The translations under genes were made by a program, and so were the position numbers. This document shows positions 36,347 through 45,643 of a stretch of 64,000 nucleotides of DNA, one piece after another. The DNA comes from Pseudomonas orientalis (GTDB taxonomy: Bacteria > Pseudomonadota > Gammaproteobacteria > Pseudomonadales > Pseudomonadaceae): assembly GCF_001439815.1 (NCBI RefSeq), contig NZ_JYLM01000002.1, forward strand, positions 620,001-684,000. The letters run 5' to 3'. The first letter of the stretch is position 1. The number at the start of each line of letters is the position of its first letter. The notes beneath the pieces were generated by a model. The model saw only the letters and a list, made by a program, of their open reading frames with translations. It searched no databases and was not told the DNA's origin.

Positions 36347-37183
36347 ATGCATAACTACGTCATCATCGACGCCTTTGCCAGCGTCCCGCTGGAAGGCAAT
36401 CCGGTCGCGGTGTTCTTTGACGCCGATGACTTGCCGCCTGCGCAAATGCAGCGCATCGCCCGGGAAATGAACCTTTCGGAAACCACCTTTGTGCTCAAGC
36501 CGCGCAACGGTGGGGATGCGCTGATCCGGATCTTCACACCGGTCAACGAGCTGCCCTTCGCCGGGCATCCGTTGCTGGGGACGGCCATCGCCCTGGGCGC
36601 GCATACCGACAACCACCGGCTGTACCTGGAAACCCGCATGGGCACCATCGCCTTTGAACTCGAGCGCCAGAACGGCAGTGTCATCGCCGCCAGCATGGAC
36701 CAGCCCATTCCGACCTGGACGGCCCTGGGCCGCGACGCTGAACTGCTTGAGGCCCTGGGCATCGGCGCTTCGACCTTTCCCATCGAGATCTATCACAATG
36801 GGCCGCGCCATGTGTTTGTCGGCCTGCCGAGCATTGAAGCCTTGTCGGCCCTGCACCCCGACCACCGGGCGCTGGCCAGCTTCCACGACATGGCGATCAA
36901 CTGCTTTGCCGGCGCCGGACGGCATTGGCGCAGCCGGATGTTTTCACCGGCCTACGGCGTTGTCGAAGATGCGGCCACCGGCTCCGCGGCCGGGCCATTG
37001 GCGATTCATCTGGCGCGCCATGGCCAGATAGCGTTCGGCCAGCCCGTGGAGATTTTACAGGGCGTGGAAATCGGCCGCCCTTCACTGATGTTCGCCAAAG
37101 CCGAGGGGCGCGCCGAGCAACTGACGCGGGTCGAGGTATCAGGCAATGGCGTCACGTTCGGGCGGGGGAGCATCGTGCTATGA
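36347..37183 (+). CDS. phzF: trans-2,3-dihydro-3-hydroxyanthranilate isomerase PhzF
   Basis: A 278-residue DapF-fold isomerase. The catalytic residues are in place: E45 in [10 protein letters not shown]74 in FAGHPLLG, and the aspartate of [11 protein letters not shown]. It shifts the double bond of DHHA to a reactive enol/ketone, two of which then condense with PhzA/B help. It begins 3 bases after phzE and ends in an ATGA overlap with phzG. Confidence 0.97.
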   Translation: MHNYVIIDAFASVPLEGNPVAVFFDADDLPPAQMQRIAREMNLSETTFVLKPRNGGDALIRIFTPVNELPFAGHPLLGTAIALGAHTDNHRLYLETRMGTIAFELERQNGSVIAASMDQPIPTWTALGRDAELLEALGIGASTFPIEIYHNGPRHVFVGLPSIEALSALHPDHRALASFHDMAINCFAGAGRHWRSRMFSPAYGVVEDAATGSAAGPLAIHLARHGQIAFGQPVEILQGVEIGRPSLMFAKAEGRAEQLTRVEVSGNGVTFGRGSIVL

Positions 37184-37848
37184 ACAGCTCACTGCAAGGC
37201 AATCCGCTGCTGGGCAAAGGCCTGTCGGAATCGCTCACCGGCACCCTGGATGCACCGTTTCCCGAATACCAGACACTGCCCGCCGACCCCATGAGCGTGC
37301 TGCACAATTGGCTCGAACGTGCGCGCCGCGTCGGCATCCGCGAGCCCAGGGCACTGGCGTTGGCCACTGCCGACAGCCAGAGCCGGCCCTCCACGCGGAT
37401 CGTGGTCATCAGCGAGATCAGTGACACCGGCGTGTTGTTCAGCACCCACGCCGGCAGCCAGAAAGGCCGTGAACTGATCCACAACCCGTGGGCTTCGGGT
37501 GTGTTGTATTGGCGCGAAACCAGCCAGCAGATCATCCTCAATGGCCAGGCCGTGCGCTTGCCGGACGCCAAGGCTGACGAGGCGTGGCTCAAGCGGCCCT
37601 ATGCCACGCACCCGATGTCATCGGTGTCTCACCAGAGTGAAGAGCTACAGGATGTGCAGGCCATGCGCAACGCCGCCAGGCAACTGGCCGACGTGCCAGG
37701 CCCGCTGCCGCGTCCTGCGGGGTATTGCGTGTTCGAGTTGCGACTTGATTCCCTGGAGTTCTGGGGCAATGGGCGCGAACGCTTGCATGAGCGGCTGCGG
37801 TACGACCGTAGCGAGGCAGGCTGGAGGGCGCGGCGTTTGCAACCCTGA
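37180..37848 (+). CDS. phzG: FMN-dependent oxidase PhzG
   Basis: A 222-residue PdxH-like FMN oxidase. FMN-site motifs are [18 protein letters not shown] and [11 protein letters not shown], with the C-terminal [14 protein letters not shown]. It completes the oxidations that yield phenazine-1-carboxylic acid. The ATG overlaps the phzF stop. It is the last phz gene: no phzO, phzH, phzM or phzS follows in the window, so the expected end product is PCA unless a modifying gene lies elsewhere. Confidence 0.96.
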   Translation: MNSSLQGNPLLGKGLSESLTGTLDAPFPEYQTLPADPMSVLHNWLERARRVGIREPRALALATADSQSRPSTRIVVISEISDTGVLFSTHAGSQKGRELIHNPWASGVLYWRETSQQIILNGQAVRLPDAKADEAWLKRPYATHPMSSVSHQSEELQDVQAMRNAARQLADVPGPLPRPAGYCVFELRLDSLEFWGNGRERLHERLRYDRSEAGWRARRLQP

Positions 37849-37868
37849 GTCGATTCGACCCAGCCACT

Positions 37869-37895
37869 GGGTGGGCGCCGGACTAGCGCCCACCC
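37869..37895. terminator. terminator hairpin after the phz operon
   Basis: Gggtgggcgc (37869-37878) pairs perfectly over 10 bp with gcgcccaccc (37886-37895). It is 21 bases after the phzG stop and overlaps the end of the convergent kinase-like gene. No long T-tract follows, though attatttat is AT-rich; it may act in both directions. Confidence 0.65.
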
Positions 37896-38500
37896 AACAC
37901 ATTATTTATCTCGGAAACTACCCGCCTCGTCGCTTCCTCGATCGACCCTTCATTGCGGCATAAAACCCAACCCTGATCGGCAATCGCGCGTTCGAACGCA
38001 TGGGTGCAGGCAGCATGTTCTTCCAGGGTGTGCAGCACCGTACTGTTCAGCCCCCGCCGGCGTGCCGCTGCCCTCGTCCATGAGGTCTGCGCGTCGGTGA
38101 CGACCCCGACATGCAGATCCGGCACTTGCACGTGCCGGTCGATGTTCAGTTGCAGAATCTGCGCAAACGGAATCAGCCGGCGAAAGGCTGCGTCAGACGG
38201 GTACCAGCGGTCAATCAGGATGATGCTGTCGGCTGGCTGCCTGGTCAGTACGTGCCGGGAAATCCAGCTGCGGCTATCCGCGAACCGCTCACACACCGCC
38301 CACTCCAGTGCCGGGTTGGGATGTCGGACCAGTTGGTTGACCAGCGCCATGGTTTCACCCCGGTGGGGATCGCTGTTTTTCTCACAAAGCCGGATCACCT
38401 TCTTATGATCGGCCCTCAGCGCTGCCGTCACGCTCTCCAGCAGCGTGGTCTTGCCGGTGCCCTTGGGCCCGTCCAGTGAAACGAACAGTGGGCGACTCAT
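37883..38500 (-). CDS. thymidylate-kinase-like P-loop protein
   Basis: A 205-residue nucleoside-monophosphate-kinase-fold protein. The P-loop is DGPKGTGKTT near the start; IDRWYPSDAAF resembles the DR[YW] motif of thymidylate kinases, and AAARRRGLN is a lid-like arginine stretch. It starts at 38500 behind GAGAGAG. It is not beside the housekeeping genes normal for tmk. The upstream HypX-like gene is 51 bases away on the same strand, so they probably form a two-gene unit. Substrate and role are unknown. Confidence 0.75.
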   Translation of the reverse strand: MSRPLFVSLDGPKGTGKTTLLESVTAALRADHKKVIRLCEKNSDPHRGETMALVNQLVRHPNPALEWAVCERFADSRSWISRHVLTRQPADSIILIDRWYPSDAAFRRLIPFAQILQLNIDRHVQVPDLHVGVVTDAQTSWTRAAARRRGLNSTVLHTLEEHAACTHAFERAIADQGWVLCRNEGSIEEATRRVVSEINNVLGGR

Positions 38501-38551
38501 CACTCTCTCGCCATCCTGTTCCGAAACATCAAGCATAGCATCGCAACTGGC

Positions 38552-40291
38552 TTATCCAGCCATCCCTTGCGGGCTCTCCGGCAACGGCGTCTCGAACCTC
38601 AACGCCCAGGCCGCGATCAGACGCTGCGGCGTCTGGCAGGTTTTGCGCTTGAGTACGAAGTGGCGGCACTTTTGCGCAAACTGCTGGCGGTCTTGCACCA
38701 TGTCCAACTGCATCTGTGCCAGCTCCTGTTCACGGCAGCGTTCAACCTGTTCGATATCCAGCGTGGCTTTACGTGTGCGTGCGTGCAGGTATCGCTCATC
38801 GGTCAGTGCGTCGCTGGCCTGTTGCAAAAGCCATAGGCCGAATGCGTGCGGGCAACGCGGTCCGATGTCCTGGACCATGCCGTATTGCCGGGCCTGAAGG
38901 GCACTGACGGGCAGGCACTCTTCGCTGAGCCTGTGCGCGACTTCAGCGCCGACGGCCCGTGGCAGGCTGTAGGTCCAGTATTCGGAGCCATACAATCCCA
39001 TGCTTTTGTAATGAGGGTTCAGCACGACGCCTTCGCGTGCCAAAACAATATCGGCGGCCAGCGCGAGCATGACCCCTCCCGCGCCCGCACTGCCGGTCAA
39101 CCCACTGATCACCAGTTGCCTGGCCGTCAGCAGCTCCCGGCAGACATCGTCGATGGCTTGAATGTTGGCCCAGGCTTCCAGCCCCGGCACCTTGGCAGCC
39201 TGGATGACGTTCAGGTGAACGCCGTTGGAAAAGCTGCCGCGACCGCCCTTGATCAACAGCACCTGGGTGTCTCGCTCCTTGGCCCAGCGCAACGCAGCCA
39301 CCAGCCGCTGGCATTGTTCAGTGCTCATGGCGCCGTTGTAGAACTCAAACGTGAGTTCGCCGACATGACCGAACTCCCGGTAGCGAATCGGTTGATAGGC
39401 CTGGGGATTGAACGCCTGGTGGGCGATGGAACTATCGAGCACCGGAACGCCGGCCAGGTCCTCGGCCAGGACATGCCGCGCCGGCCGCTTGAAGGTCTCC
39501 TCCCCTGGCTGGGCCTTGCGCTTGAGCGAGCCGATCCACAGGCTGTGATCCCCGGTAGCCACCAGCACGGCGTCGTCCTGTACTGCAAGGATTTCTCCGG
39601 GCGTGCCCTGGCGTGGATCCAGGTGCGCGTCGTACAGGTAATACTGCCCGCCCTTGAGGCTTGCCAGCACACCGGGCTGGCCATCGGCGGCGTCGATGCT
39701 GCGCTTGATGAAGGCTGCGCAATCGAACCAACTGAAGGTGCGGTCAGCCTGGGTCATGTTCGGCTGCAAACGCCCTATAACGCTGGCGTGCGTGTAGTCG
39801 AGGGGGACCGGAACGAAGCCCTTGGCGAATTTTTCCACCACGTCGCGGATGCACTCCATCGCGGCGTCACTTACCGGGCCGTTGTACAACTCGGATTTGC
39901 GCACATCGGCGGGCATGTCGAACTCACAGGTCGACCAGATCGGCCCGGCATCCATTTCCTCGACCGCCTGCAGCGCCGTGACGCCCCAGCGCCCGACCTG
40001 CCGGGTGATGGCCCAGTCCAGCGCACTGGCGCCACGGTCGCCGACAATGCCCGGATGGATGATCACCACCGGGCGCAGCGGGTGGCTCCACAGTTGCTGT
40101 GGCACGCGGTCCTTCAGAAATGGGCAGATCACCAGGTCCGCGCCCGAGTCCTCGACCTGCCGGCACACCGAGGCCTCATCCGTAAACACCACGACACTGG
40201 GGTCATGACCCGCCTGGCGCAACTCCAGCCAGGCCCGCTGGGTCAAACCGTTGAAGGCCGATGATAATAAAAGGATCTTGACTGATCGCAT
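38552..40291 (-). CDS. HypX/HoxX-like formyl transferase-enoyl-CoA hydratase fusion
   Basis: A 579-residue fusion. The N-terminal half is a formyl-THF hydrolase/transferase-like domain with VIIHPGIVGDRGASALDWAI (split as VIIHPGIVGDRG and ASALDWAI), and the C-terminal half is a crotonase domain carrying LNPHYKSMGLYGSEYWTYSLP. These are marks of HypX, which forms CO for [NiFe]-hydrogenase maturation from N10-formyl-THF through a formyl-CoA step. No hydrogenase or other hyp gene is in the window, so the role may be different. The ATG at 40291 is preferred over an upstream frame by length and site. Confidence 0.85.
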   Translation of the reverse strand: MRSVKILLLSSAFNGLTQRAWLELRQAGHDPSVVVFTDEASVCRQVEDSGADLVICPFLKDRVPQQLWSHPLRPVVIIHPGIVGDRGASALDWAITRQVGRWGVTALQAVEEMDAGPIWSTCEFDMPADVRKSELYNGPVSDAAMECIRDVVEKFAKGFVPVPLDYTHASVIGRLQPNMTQADRTFSWFDCAAFIKRSIDAADGQPGVLASLKGGQYYLYDAHLDPRQGTPGEILAVQDDAVLVATGDHSLWIGSLKRKAQPGEETFKRPARHVLAEDLAGVPVLDSSIAHQAFNPQAYQPIRYREFGHVGELTFEFYNGAMSTEQCQRLVAALRWAKERDTQVLLIKGGRGSFSNGVHLNVIQAAKVPGLEAWANIQAIDDVCRELLTARQLVISGLTGSAGAGGVMLALAADIVLAREGVVLNPHYKSMGLYGSEYWTYSLPRAVGAEVAHRLSEECLPVSALQARQYGMVQDIGPRCPHAFGLWLLQQASDALTDERYLHARTRKATLDIEQVERCREQELAQMQLDMVQDRQQFAQKCRHFVLKRKTCQTPQRLIAAWALRFETPLPESPQGMAG

Positions 40292-40429
40292 GGCTGACTC
40301 TTCCCTGAGAGGTGCGACCAGGGAGGCTCGTTGAACCGTCCCTGGTCTTCGATGGAGGCCCGAGGTTACAGGGCGGGTGAACAAGGACACCTGATCAGGA
40401 TCAATGATGAGCGCTCTATTGACGATGTC

Positions 40430-41440
40430 TTAGCTGACCTTGATGACGACTTTGCCGAATGGGCCGCGCGCCAGGTGCTCATAGGCTTCACGCGCCTGTT
40501 CGAAGGGATAGACGTGGTCGATCACCGGACGGATGTGATGGGTATTGAGGAACGCGTTCATCCGGTCGAATGACGAACGTGGAGCCACCGCAATGCCACG
40601 CAGGGTGGTTTGGCGGAAGATCAGCGGCATCAAGTTCAGGTTTGCCGTCTGCCCGGTCAGGAAGCCAATCTGGGCAATGCGGCCACCCACTTTGGTTGCC
40701 TGGATGGAGTCGTTGATACCTTCGCCGCCGGCGACGTCCAGGAGCAGGTCTACGCCCATACCGTCGGTGAGTTTCAATACTTCAGCCGCCCAGTCAGGTG
40801 TTTTACGGTAGTTGACGCCAGCAATCGCGCCCAGCTTGATGAGTGCATCGAGGTTTTCATCGCGGCTGGAGGTGACGATGACCTTGGCACCCAGGGCCAT
40901 GGCGATTTGCGCGGCAAAGATGGACACGCCGCCGGTGCCTTGCACCAGTACAGTCTGGCCAGCTTCAACCCGGCCGAAATCCACCAGCGAGTACCATGCG
41001 GTCAAGGCCGCGATGGGGAGGGTCGAGGCTTCTTCGTCGCTCATGTCATCGGGGGCACGCACTGCGCTGTCTTCATGGATGATCATGAATTCAGCCAGCC
41101 CACCCGGCAGTGGTGAGCCGATGCAGTAGTCTGGTTCGTCGTGGGCCGGCATGCCGTCGATCCAGCGCGAGTACAGGTGCGAGTTGACACGGTCGCCTAC
41201 TGCGAATCGGCTTACGCCCTCGCCCACTGCCACGACTGTGCCCGCCGCGTCGCTGACAGGGATCAGCGGCTTGGGAACCTTATGCGGTTCATAGATCCCG
41301 TCCACGATCGCCTTGTCGCGAAAGTTGAGGGAGACCGCGCCGACCCGGACCAGCAGCTCTCCGGCCTTGGGGATGGGCGTTTGGGTCTCGCCCTGTTTGA
41401 GATGTTCAAGACCAAAATCCTGCAGCAGCCAAGCTTTCAT
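40430..41440 (-). CDS. zinc-containing/quinone-oxidoreductase-type alcohol dehydrogenase
   Basis: A 336-residue MDR-family oxidoreductase starting MKAWLLQDFGLE. It has the GroES-like N-domain (VSLNFRDKAIVDG), then the Rossmann fold with VQGTGGVSIFAAQIA and ending LARGPFGKVVIK. It lacks the full zinc-ligand cysteine cluster of classical alcohol dehydrogenases, which fits quinone-oxidoreductase-like enzymes using NAD(P)H. Divergent from a LysR gene 168 bases away with a dyad between; likely its target. Confidence 0.86.
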   Translation of the reverse strand: MKAWLLQDFGLEHLKQGETQTPIPKAGELLVRVGAVSLNFRDKAIVDGIYEPHKVPKPLIPVSDAAGTVVAVGEGVSRFAVGDRVNSHLYSRWIDGMPAHDEPDYCIGSPLPGGLAEFMIIHEDSAVRAPDDMSDEEASTLPIAALTAWYSLVDFGRVEAGQTVLVQGTGGVSIFAAQIAMALGAKVIVTSSRDENLDALIKLGAIAGVNYRKTPDWAAEVLKLTDGMGVDLLLDVAGGEGINDSIQATKVGGRIAQIGFLTGQTANLNLMPLIFRQTTLRGIAVAPRSSFDRMNAFLNTHHIRPVIDHVYPFEQAREAYEHLARGPFGKVVIKVS

Positions 41441-41545
41441 ATTCTTACTCCAAGCAATGTGGACGCGCCGAAAAATTCGACTGTGCCCAAGCTGGAGGCA
41501 TTGTTTCTTTCTACGCGCGCTGGATAAACAGCCCTTGAAGCACAA

Positions 41546-41570
41546 GATTGTTATCAATCCAATTACAATC
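41546..41570. promoter_or_regulatory. LysR-type operator candidate between dehydrogenase and LysR
   Basis: Gattgt (41546-41551) and acaatc (41565-41570) form a perfect 6-bp inverted repeat with a 13-base AT-rich spacer, as expected for a LysR site. It is 39 bases before the LysR ATG and 106 bases from the dehydrogenase start. Confidence 0.55.
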
Positions 41571-41608
41571 GCGCTCACTCACGTAACGGTTTAAATAAAG
41601 GCCTGACA

Positions 41609-42508
41609 ATGAACATGATCGAGGCGATGGAAATCTACGTGGCCGTGGTTGAGCAAGGCAGCTATACCCGCGCAGCCGAGTCGCTGAGGCTTCACCGGCC
41701 CGCGCTGTCCAAAGCGATTCAGAATCTGGAACAGGAACTCAACGTCCAGCTGTTGCATCGCACGACGCGCAAGATCCACGTAACGCCTGAAGGGGAGGAG
41801 TTCTACGGTCGATGCAAGCAACTGCTGGCCGATCTGTCTGATACCTTGGCGTGGTTCTCACCGAATCGACCTGCCCGGGGAAAGCTCAGGGTGGACGTTC
41901 CGGTGACCCTCGCGAAGGCATTCATCATCCCTTCCCTTCCGGGGTTTCGGGCTCTCTATCCAGAAATCGAGTTGATTCTCGGGTCTTCGGATCACCAGGT
42001 TGATCTGATCGCGCAGGGCGTGGACTGTGCCGTGCGGCTAGGGGAACTTGACTCCTCGAGCCTGATTGCCAAAAGAATCGGCACCGTGTCCATGGTCACC
42101 TGCGCCGCGCCCTCCTACCTGGAACAGTACGGCACCCCCACCACCTTCGAAGCGTTGTCCGATCATATTGCGGTCAATTTTCTGATTGATCACCGCCAGC
42201 AAATCATGCCCTGGAGGTTTCAAACCGGGGGTAAAAGCCTGTCGGTGACATTGAAAAGCGGCATCGTGGTCGATGACTCGCAAGCCTTCCTCAGCTGCGG
42301 CCTGGCGGGGTTGGGTATCCTGCAGGGCTTGCGTCCCTCGCTGCAGCCCCATATCGAGACGGGGGAGCTGATTGAGATTCTGCCGGATCTGCACAGCATC
42401 CCCAAACCGGTCTCGCTGCTTCTCACCGACCGCAAATACCGTTCGCCCAAAGTGCGCGCTTTCATGGATTGGCTGGTCGCTGTGTTTGCCGAGCAAGGGC
42501 TCGGTTAG
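41609..42508 (+). CDS. LysR-family transcriptional regulator
   Basis: A 299-residue LysR regulator of the DsdC/AaeR-like type: MIEAMEIYVAVVEQGSYTRAAES is the HTH start (split as MIEAMEIYVAVV and EQGSYTRAAES), then ALSKAIQNLEQEL. The effector domain is normal. It faces the dehydrogenase gene across the operator candidate and probably activates it in response to the aldehyde or enone it reduces (inference). Confidence 0.92.
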   Translation: MNMIEAMEIYVAVVEQGSYTRAAESLRLHRPALSKAIQNLEQELNVQLLHRTTRKIHVTPEGEEFYGRCKQLLADLSDTLAWFSPNRPARGKLRVDVPVTLAKAFIIPSLPGFRALYPEIELILGSSDHQVDLIAQGVDCAVRLGELDSSSLIAKRIGTVSMVTCAAPSYLEQYGTPTTFEALSDHIAVNFLIDHRQQIMPWRFQTGGKSLSVTLKSGIVVDDSQAFLSCGLAGLGILQGLRPSLQPHIETGELIEILPDLHSIPKPVSLLLTDRKYRSPKVRAFMDWLVAVFAEQGLG

Positions 42509-42649
42509 CCAGAGTGGCGCGTTCCGGCACCTTGTCCAGCCATGATTGATAGAGCACGCTGGTTTTATTTTGAATCACGGCACCTGATAGTCATCAAACG
42601 AACAGGCCCTGCTCGGGTAACGCCTGTCAATCGTAAGGGAGAAGCGCCC

Positions 42650-42874
42650 ATGTTCGAAAAACCGCACTACCTCGTCAGTTTCATCCTCGACAACCAGCCC
42701 CAGAGTCGCGCCCTTGACTACGAGGGCGACCTGGACCCGCAACTGGCCGAATCCCTGCTCAGGCAGCGCTTTGCCGAACTCAAGGATGCGCGGTTGAGTG
42801 ACATCCAAGTGCAGAAACGCACCAAGCCGGCTGACGAAGGCCATGACATTCCGGGGCATTATCAACAGCCATGA
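42650..42874 (+). CDS. small hypothetical protein
   Basis: A 74-residue protein starting MFEKPHYLVSFILD, with AAGGGAGAA as a ribosome-binding site. The segment YEGDLDPQLAESLL is notable; ends GHYQQP. No domain is recognised and there is no signal or membrane segment. It converges on the gene at 42896. Codon use is like its neighbours, so it is probably real. Confidence 0.65.
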   Translation: MFEKPHYLVSFILDNQPQSRALDYEGDLDPQLAESLLRQRFAELKDARLSDIQVQKRTKPADEGHDIPGHYQQP

Positions 42875-42895
42875 ACGGCTCTGGCGTTGCGGGAC

Positions 42896-43126
42896 TCAAT
42901 CGATCGGACCGATGTTGATCGTGCGATCAGCGCCCAGCCCCTCGACCTTGGCGAGGACTTCGCTGGGCGTGCGCGCGGAAAACGTCAGCACATAGCCCAT
43001 GCCGCTGCCGTCCTCCTCCACCGAGGTCACCCACAGCTCGACCTCGTCCGCCGCCAGGCCTATGGCATCGCCGATCGAGCGGTTGCGCGCTTCTGAATCG
43101 GCTTCGCCCACTGGGTAATCGTTCAT
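42896..43126 (-). CDS. small hypothetical protein
   Basis: A 76-residue protein from the ATG at 43126, preceded by a strong AGGAGG. It has a GYVLTFSARTPSEVL segment and is acidic, with no cysteine and no membrane segment. I recognise no domain. Strong ribosome-binding site and the clear size support a real gene. Confidence 0.68.
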   Translation of the reverse strand: MNDYPVGEADSEARNRSIGDAIGLAADEVELWVTSVEEDGSGMGYVLTFSARTPSEVLAKVEGLGADRTINIGPID

Positions 43127-43319
43127 CTGCAAACCTCCTATGCCGGTGAATACGTTCTTTTCAACATAGACGGCCGACATCCTGCGGGGTTCGTTTTTTT
43201 GCCTCGCGTACGCAGACCCACCGTTCATCACCCACACCGCGTTTTTTTTAAACTCGCGGGTTTTGGCTGATCCAAACCAAGTGTGGACTGTTCAATCATG
43301 ACTGACGATCGGAGGACTC

Positions 43320-43580
43320 ATGAACCACGCCACCCCGGATTTGCCATGCGCCTGCCCAGGCTGCATGTGCCAGGTGAGCGACGCCGCCCACCATCAACGC
43401 GACGGTAAAGCCTACTGCAGCCAGGCATGCGCCGACCGGCATCCAGGCGGACAGCCGTGCCCGAATGCCGAATGCCATTGCGAGTCGAGTGTGAAGGTGC
43501 GGGACCGCGCAGTCAGCGATAGCCAGCTCGACGAGGCGATCGAAGAAACCTTTCCGGCCAGCGATCCCATTTCGCCCTGA
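43320..43580 (+). CDS. bmtA: bacterial metallothionein
   Basis: An 86-residue Pseudomonas-type metallothionein. The cysteines (10, 12, 15, 17, 33, 37, 47, 52, 54) are in the family pattern CACPGCMC, CSQACADRH and CPNAECHCE. It binds Zn, Cd or Cu in the cytoplasm. The C-terminal tail after residue 58 is a cysteine-free extension ending PASDPISP. A terminator follows 38 bases later. Confidence 0.92.
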   Translation: MNHATPDLPCACPGCMCQVSDAAHHQRDGKAYCSQACADRHPGGQPCPNAECHCESSVKVRDRAVSDSQLDEAIEETFPASDPISP

Positions 43581-43618
43581 GTACTCCTCTGTCTGTCCAG
43601 GCGGACGGACGGCCGAGT

Positions 43619-43657
43619 AAAAATGCGGAAGAGCTGGTTAGCCTCCTCCGCATTTTT
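43619..43657. terminator. bidirectional terminator after bmtA
   Basis: Aaaaatgcgga (43619-43629) pairs over 11 bp with tccgcattttt (43647-43657); T residues close both arms. It serves bmtA on the plus strand and the Hint/LamG operon on the minus strand. Confidence 0.85.
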
Positions 43658-43682
43658 GTCAGGGTGCTGATGTCCAACTCGC

Positions 43683-44195
43683 TCAGCCCATTTTTTCTCC
43701 CCAGCGAGTGAACCCGGGGGTTACCAGGTCCATGGCAGGGCACGACTCTGTGGGCAGCAGCGCTTTTTTGCTCGCGACGCATCCGCACATGCCACACACG
43801 CGCCCATCATCGCTATTGAGCAGGCCGTAAATCAAACGTTTGGGCGGCGCCTGCAGGTGTTCACAGGCCTGGCAGGCTGCGATGCGACATGCGTACACCT
43901 TTTCATCAACGCGCTTGAGACCGGCAGCGGCCCATCTGGCAATGGCTTTCACCGCCGACGCGACCAGCTCTGTATCAGAGTGCTCCGCAGGCGTATCCGT
44001 GACAGCCGGGGCTCTTTCGAGCAAGTAACGAATGGTCTCGGTTGACCCCCTGCTGCCGACCAATTTGCGCGCATAGACGGGGTCCGCCAGAGCGGCTCTG
44101 AGTACTACCGGCTGCACCGCTTCATCCAGGCCCAGAAACGCTCCGAAGGCCTGGCAAGCATCGCTGGTAGTCTGGACAGTGACCGCCGGGGTCAT
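43683..44195 (-). CDS. cysteine-motif protein, last gene of the LamG operon
   Basis: A 170-residue protein from the ATG at 44195, which overlaps the Hint-gene stop by 4 bases. The N-terminal 95 residues are helical with no known domain. The C-terminal part has C103, C108, C111, then VCGMCGC (134-139) and C152 before PAMDL. This resembles the zinc-binding CxxC...CGCxxxxK...CP hairpin seen in phage and peptide-cluster proteins. It could bind zinc and serve as a chaperone, partner or immunity factor; none of these is shown. No signal peptide. Confidence 0.72.
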   Translation of the reverse strand: MTPAVTVQTTSDACQAFGAFLGLDEAVQPVVLRAALADPVYARKLVGSRGSTETIRYLLERAPAVTDTPAEHSDTELVASAVKAIARWAAAGLKRVDEKVYACRIAACQACEHLQAPPKRLIYGLLNSDDGRVCGMCGCVASKKALLPTESCPAMDLVTPGFTRWGEKMG

Positions 44196-45631
44196 GAGGG
44201 CACCGCCGTGCCTTGACCGCCAGGTGTGATTGTCGACCAATCGACGGTACCGCACGCCGCACACGCGGGAATCGGCTGGCCGGCCATGGCGGCGCTGATG
44301 GTGTCGAGACGACAGTCGTTCGACGGATAGGCCCGCCCTGCCTTGTCCAGATCCGGTGAAACTTGCGGAATAAACGAGTAAAGCAACTTGAACTGATCTA
44401 CCGATTTGGTGATGAAATTGCCGTACAACTCGCCGAACCATAGCTTGCGCAAGGCAATCTTCGCCCCGTAGTAATCTGCCTCGCCCTCACAGGTGACGCC
44501 GAGCGGCGAGCCGTCAGGTGTGCCGTATAAATGCCCTACTTCGTGTGCAATCGCCAGGCAGATACCCTCGTACTCAAAGCCGGCAATGCGCAGCAGGCCA
44601 CCATTGAGCAGTATGGTTTTTTCACCTTCAGTCACGTAGGAATGGGCGTTGACAATCGAGTTATACCAACTGATGTGGAATGTGATATCAGGGTAAAGCG
44701 AGCGGAACTGGTCGAGCACATAATCGCCCATTTGATGGTAGTAGGTGTCGCCGATAGGGTGCTTTGGAGCGAACTTTTTCAAAGCAGATGCCTGGCTTGG
44801 TGGCAGGAAATCAGCGGCGTGGTCCGGCGCCACAACGATCTGAGCCGGGGTAAAGACATGGCCGGTAGCCGTACGAAGCGTAATCGCGTTCAATGCCTGC
44901 GCTGCTGGTTTACCGACACTCAGAACAGTCGCTTGGGTACGTGCGGGGTTATTGGCCTGCCATTCATCGGACCCGACCTCGTGGCGCGTATTGACCGTCG
45001 TCGGGCCCGGCAGATCGGAGAACACCTGTATGGCAAAATCCCCGGAAACGACACCGTTGGTCAGTACCAGATGATTGGTGTAGTCGTTGTCAGGGGGCGT
45101 CATCGATGTCGCAAACTCATAGAACGACCCCGAGTAGCTGCCCCATTGGATATCGACAACCTGAGCCGGCTGCCCGCCCTGGTCATATAACTGATCCGTA
45201 AGCTGCAAGCACTCAGCCACGATCAGGTGTTTGTCCGGGTAGATGAGGAACGGATGGTCACGGGTCACCACAATCTCACGGGGCGCTTGCTCTCCAGCCA
45301 GTAAATACTGGATATACAGCGTATGCTCGGTCAACCCAGGCGTGGCGAACGATGCCTGTCCCACCACCTGCTCCGACCAGCTCAGATCTATCCCGGCCGC
45401 GAGCACGATGGTGGTGTCAGCCACGATATCCTGCACTTTGACGGTGCCCGTCGGCGTCGCGACGGGGGTGTCGACTGCCAGACAGGAGCAGACGCACCAG
45501 CATTGGGTCGATGTGCCAGGGGGAATCAGCACAATTTTGTTACCCGCCTGATAATCAAGATCGTGGCAATCGCCATCGATCATGTTCTTGTTGTTGCCGC
45601 AGTAGTTGTTAGCACACTGTTGAAGCGACAT
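44192..45631 (-). CDS. Hint domain fused to an HExxH metallopeptidase
   Basis: A 479-residue protein. After a cysteine-rich stretch (C44-C50) a Hint self-processing domain runs about 50-200: C50 starts CLAVDTPVATPTGTVKVQD, and a TRDH block B motif is at 123-126. The strand TNHLVLTNGVVSGD closes it without the terminal Asn/Cys pair of inteins. The C-terminal half (about 290-479) is an M48-like zinc peptidase with HEVGH (363-367) and the third-ligand site CEGEADYYG. It has AGGGAGA before the ATG, 12 bases from the LamG gene stop. Secretion, processing or toxin release are all possible. I know no characterised example of this combination. Confidence 0.8.
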   Translation of the reverse strand: MSLQQCANNYCGNNKNMIDGDCHDLDYQAGNKIVLIPPGTSTQCWCVCSCLAVDTPVATPTGTVKVQDIVADTTIVLAAGIDLSWSEQVVGQASFATPGLTEHTLYIQYLLAGEQAPREIVVTRDHPFLIYPDKHLIVAECLQLTDQLYDQGGQPAQVVDIQWGSYSGSFYEFATSMTPPDNDYTNHLVLTNGVVSGDFAIQVFSDLPGPTTVNTRHEVGSDEWQANNPARTQATVLSVGKPAAQALNAITLRTATGHVFTPAQIVVAPDHAADFLPPSQASALKKFAPKHPIGDTYYHQMGDYVLDQFRSLYPDITFHISWYNSIVNAHSYVTEGEKTILLNGGLLRIAGFEYEGICLAIAHEVGHLYGTPDGSPLGVTCEGEADYYGAKIALRKLWFGELYGNFITKSVDQFKLLYSFIPQVSPDLDKAGRAYPSNDCRLDTISAAMAGQPIPACAACGTVDWSTITPGGQGTAVPS

Positions 45632-45643
45632 AGGTATCTCCCT

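Noticed and set aside
38846..40264. 472-residue open frame on the plus strand
   Set aside because: Antisense to the HypX-like gene, which has clear family motifs.
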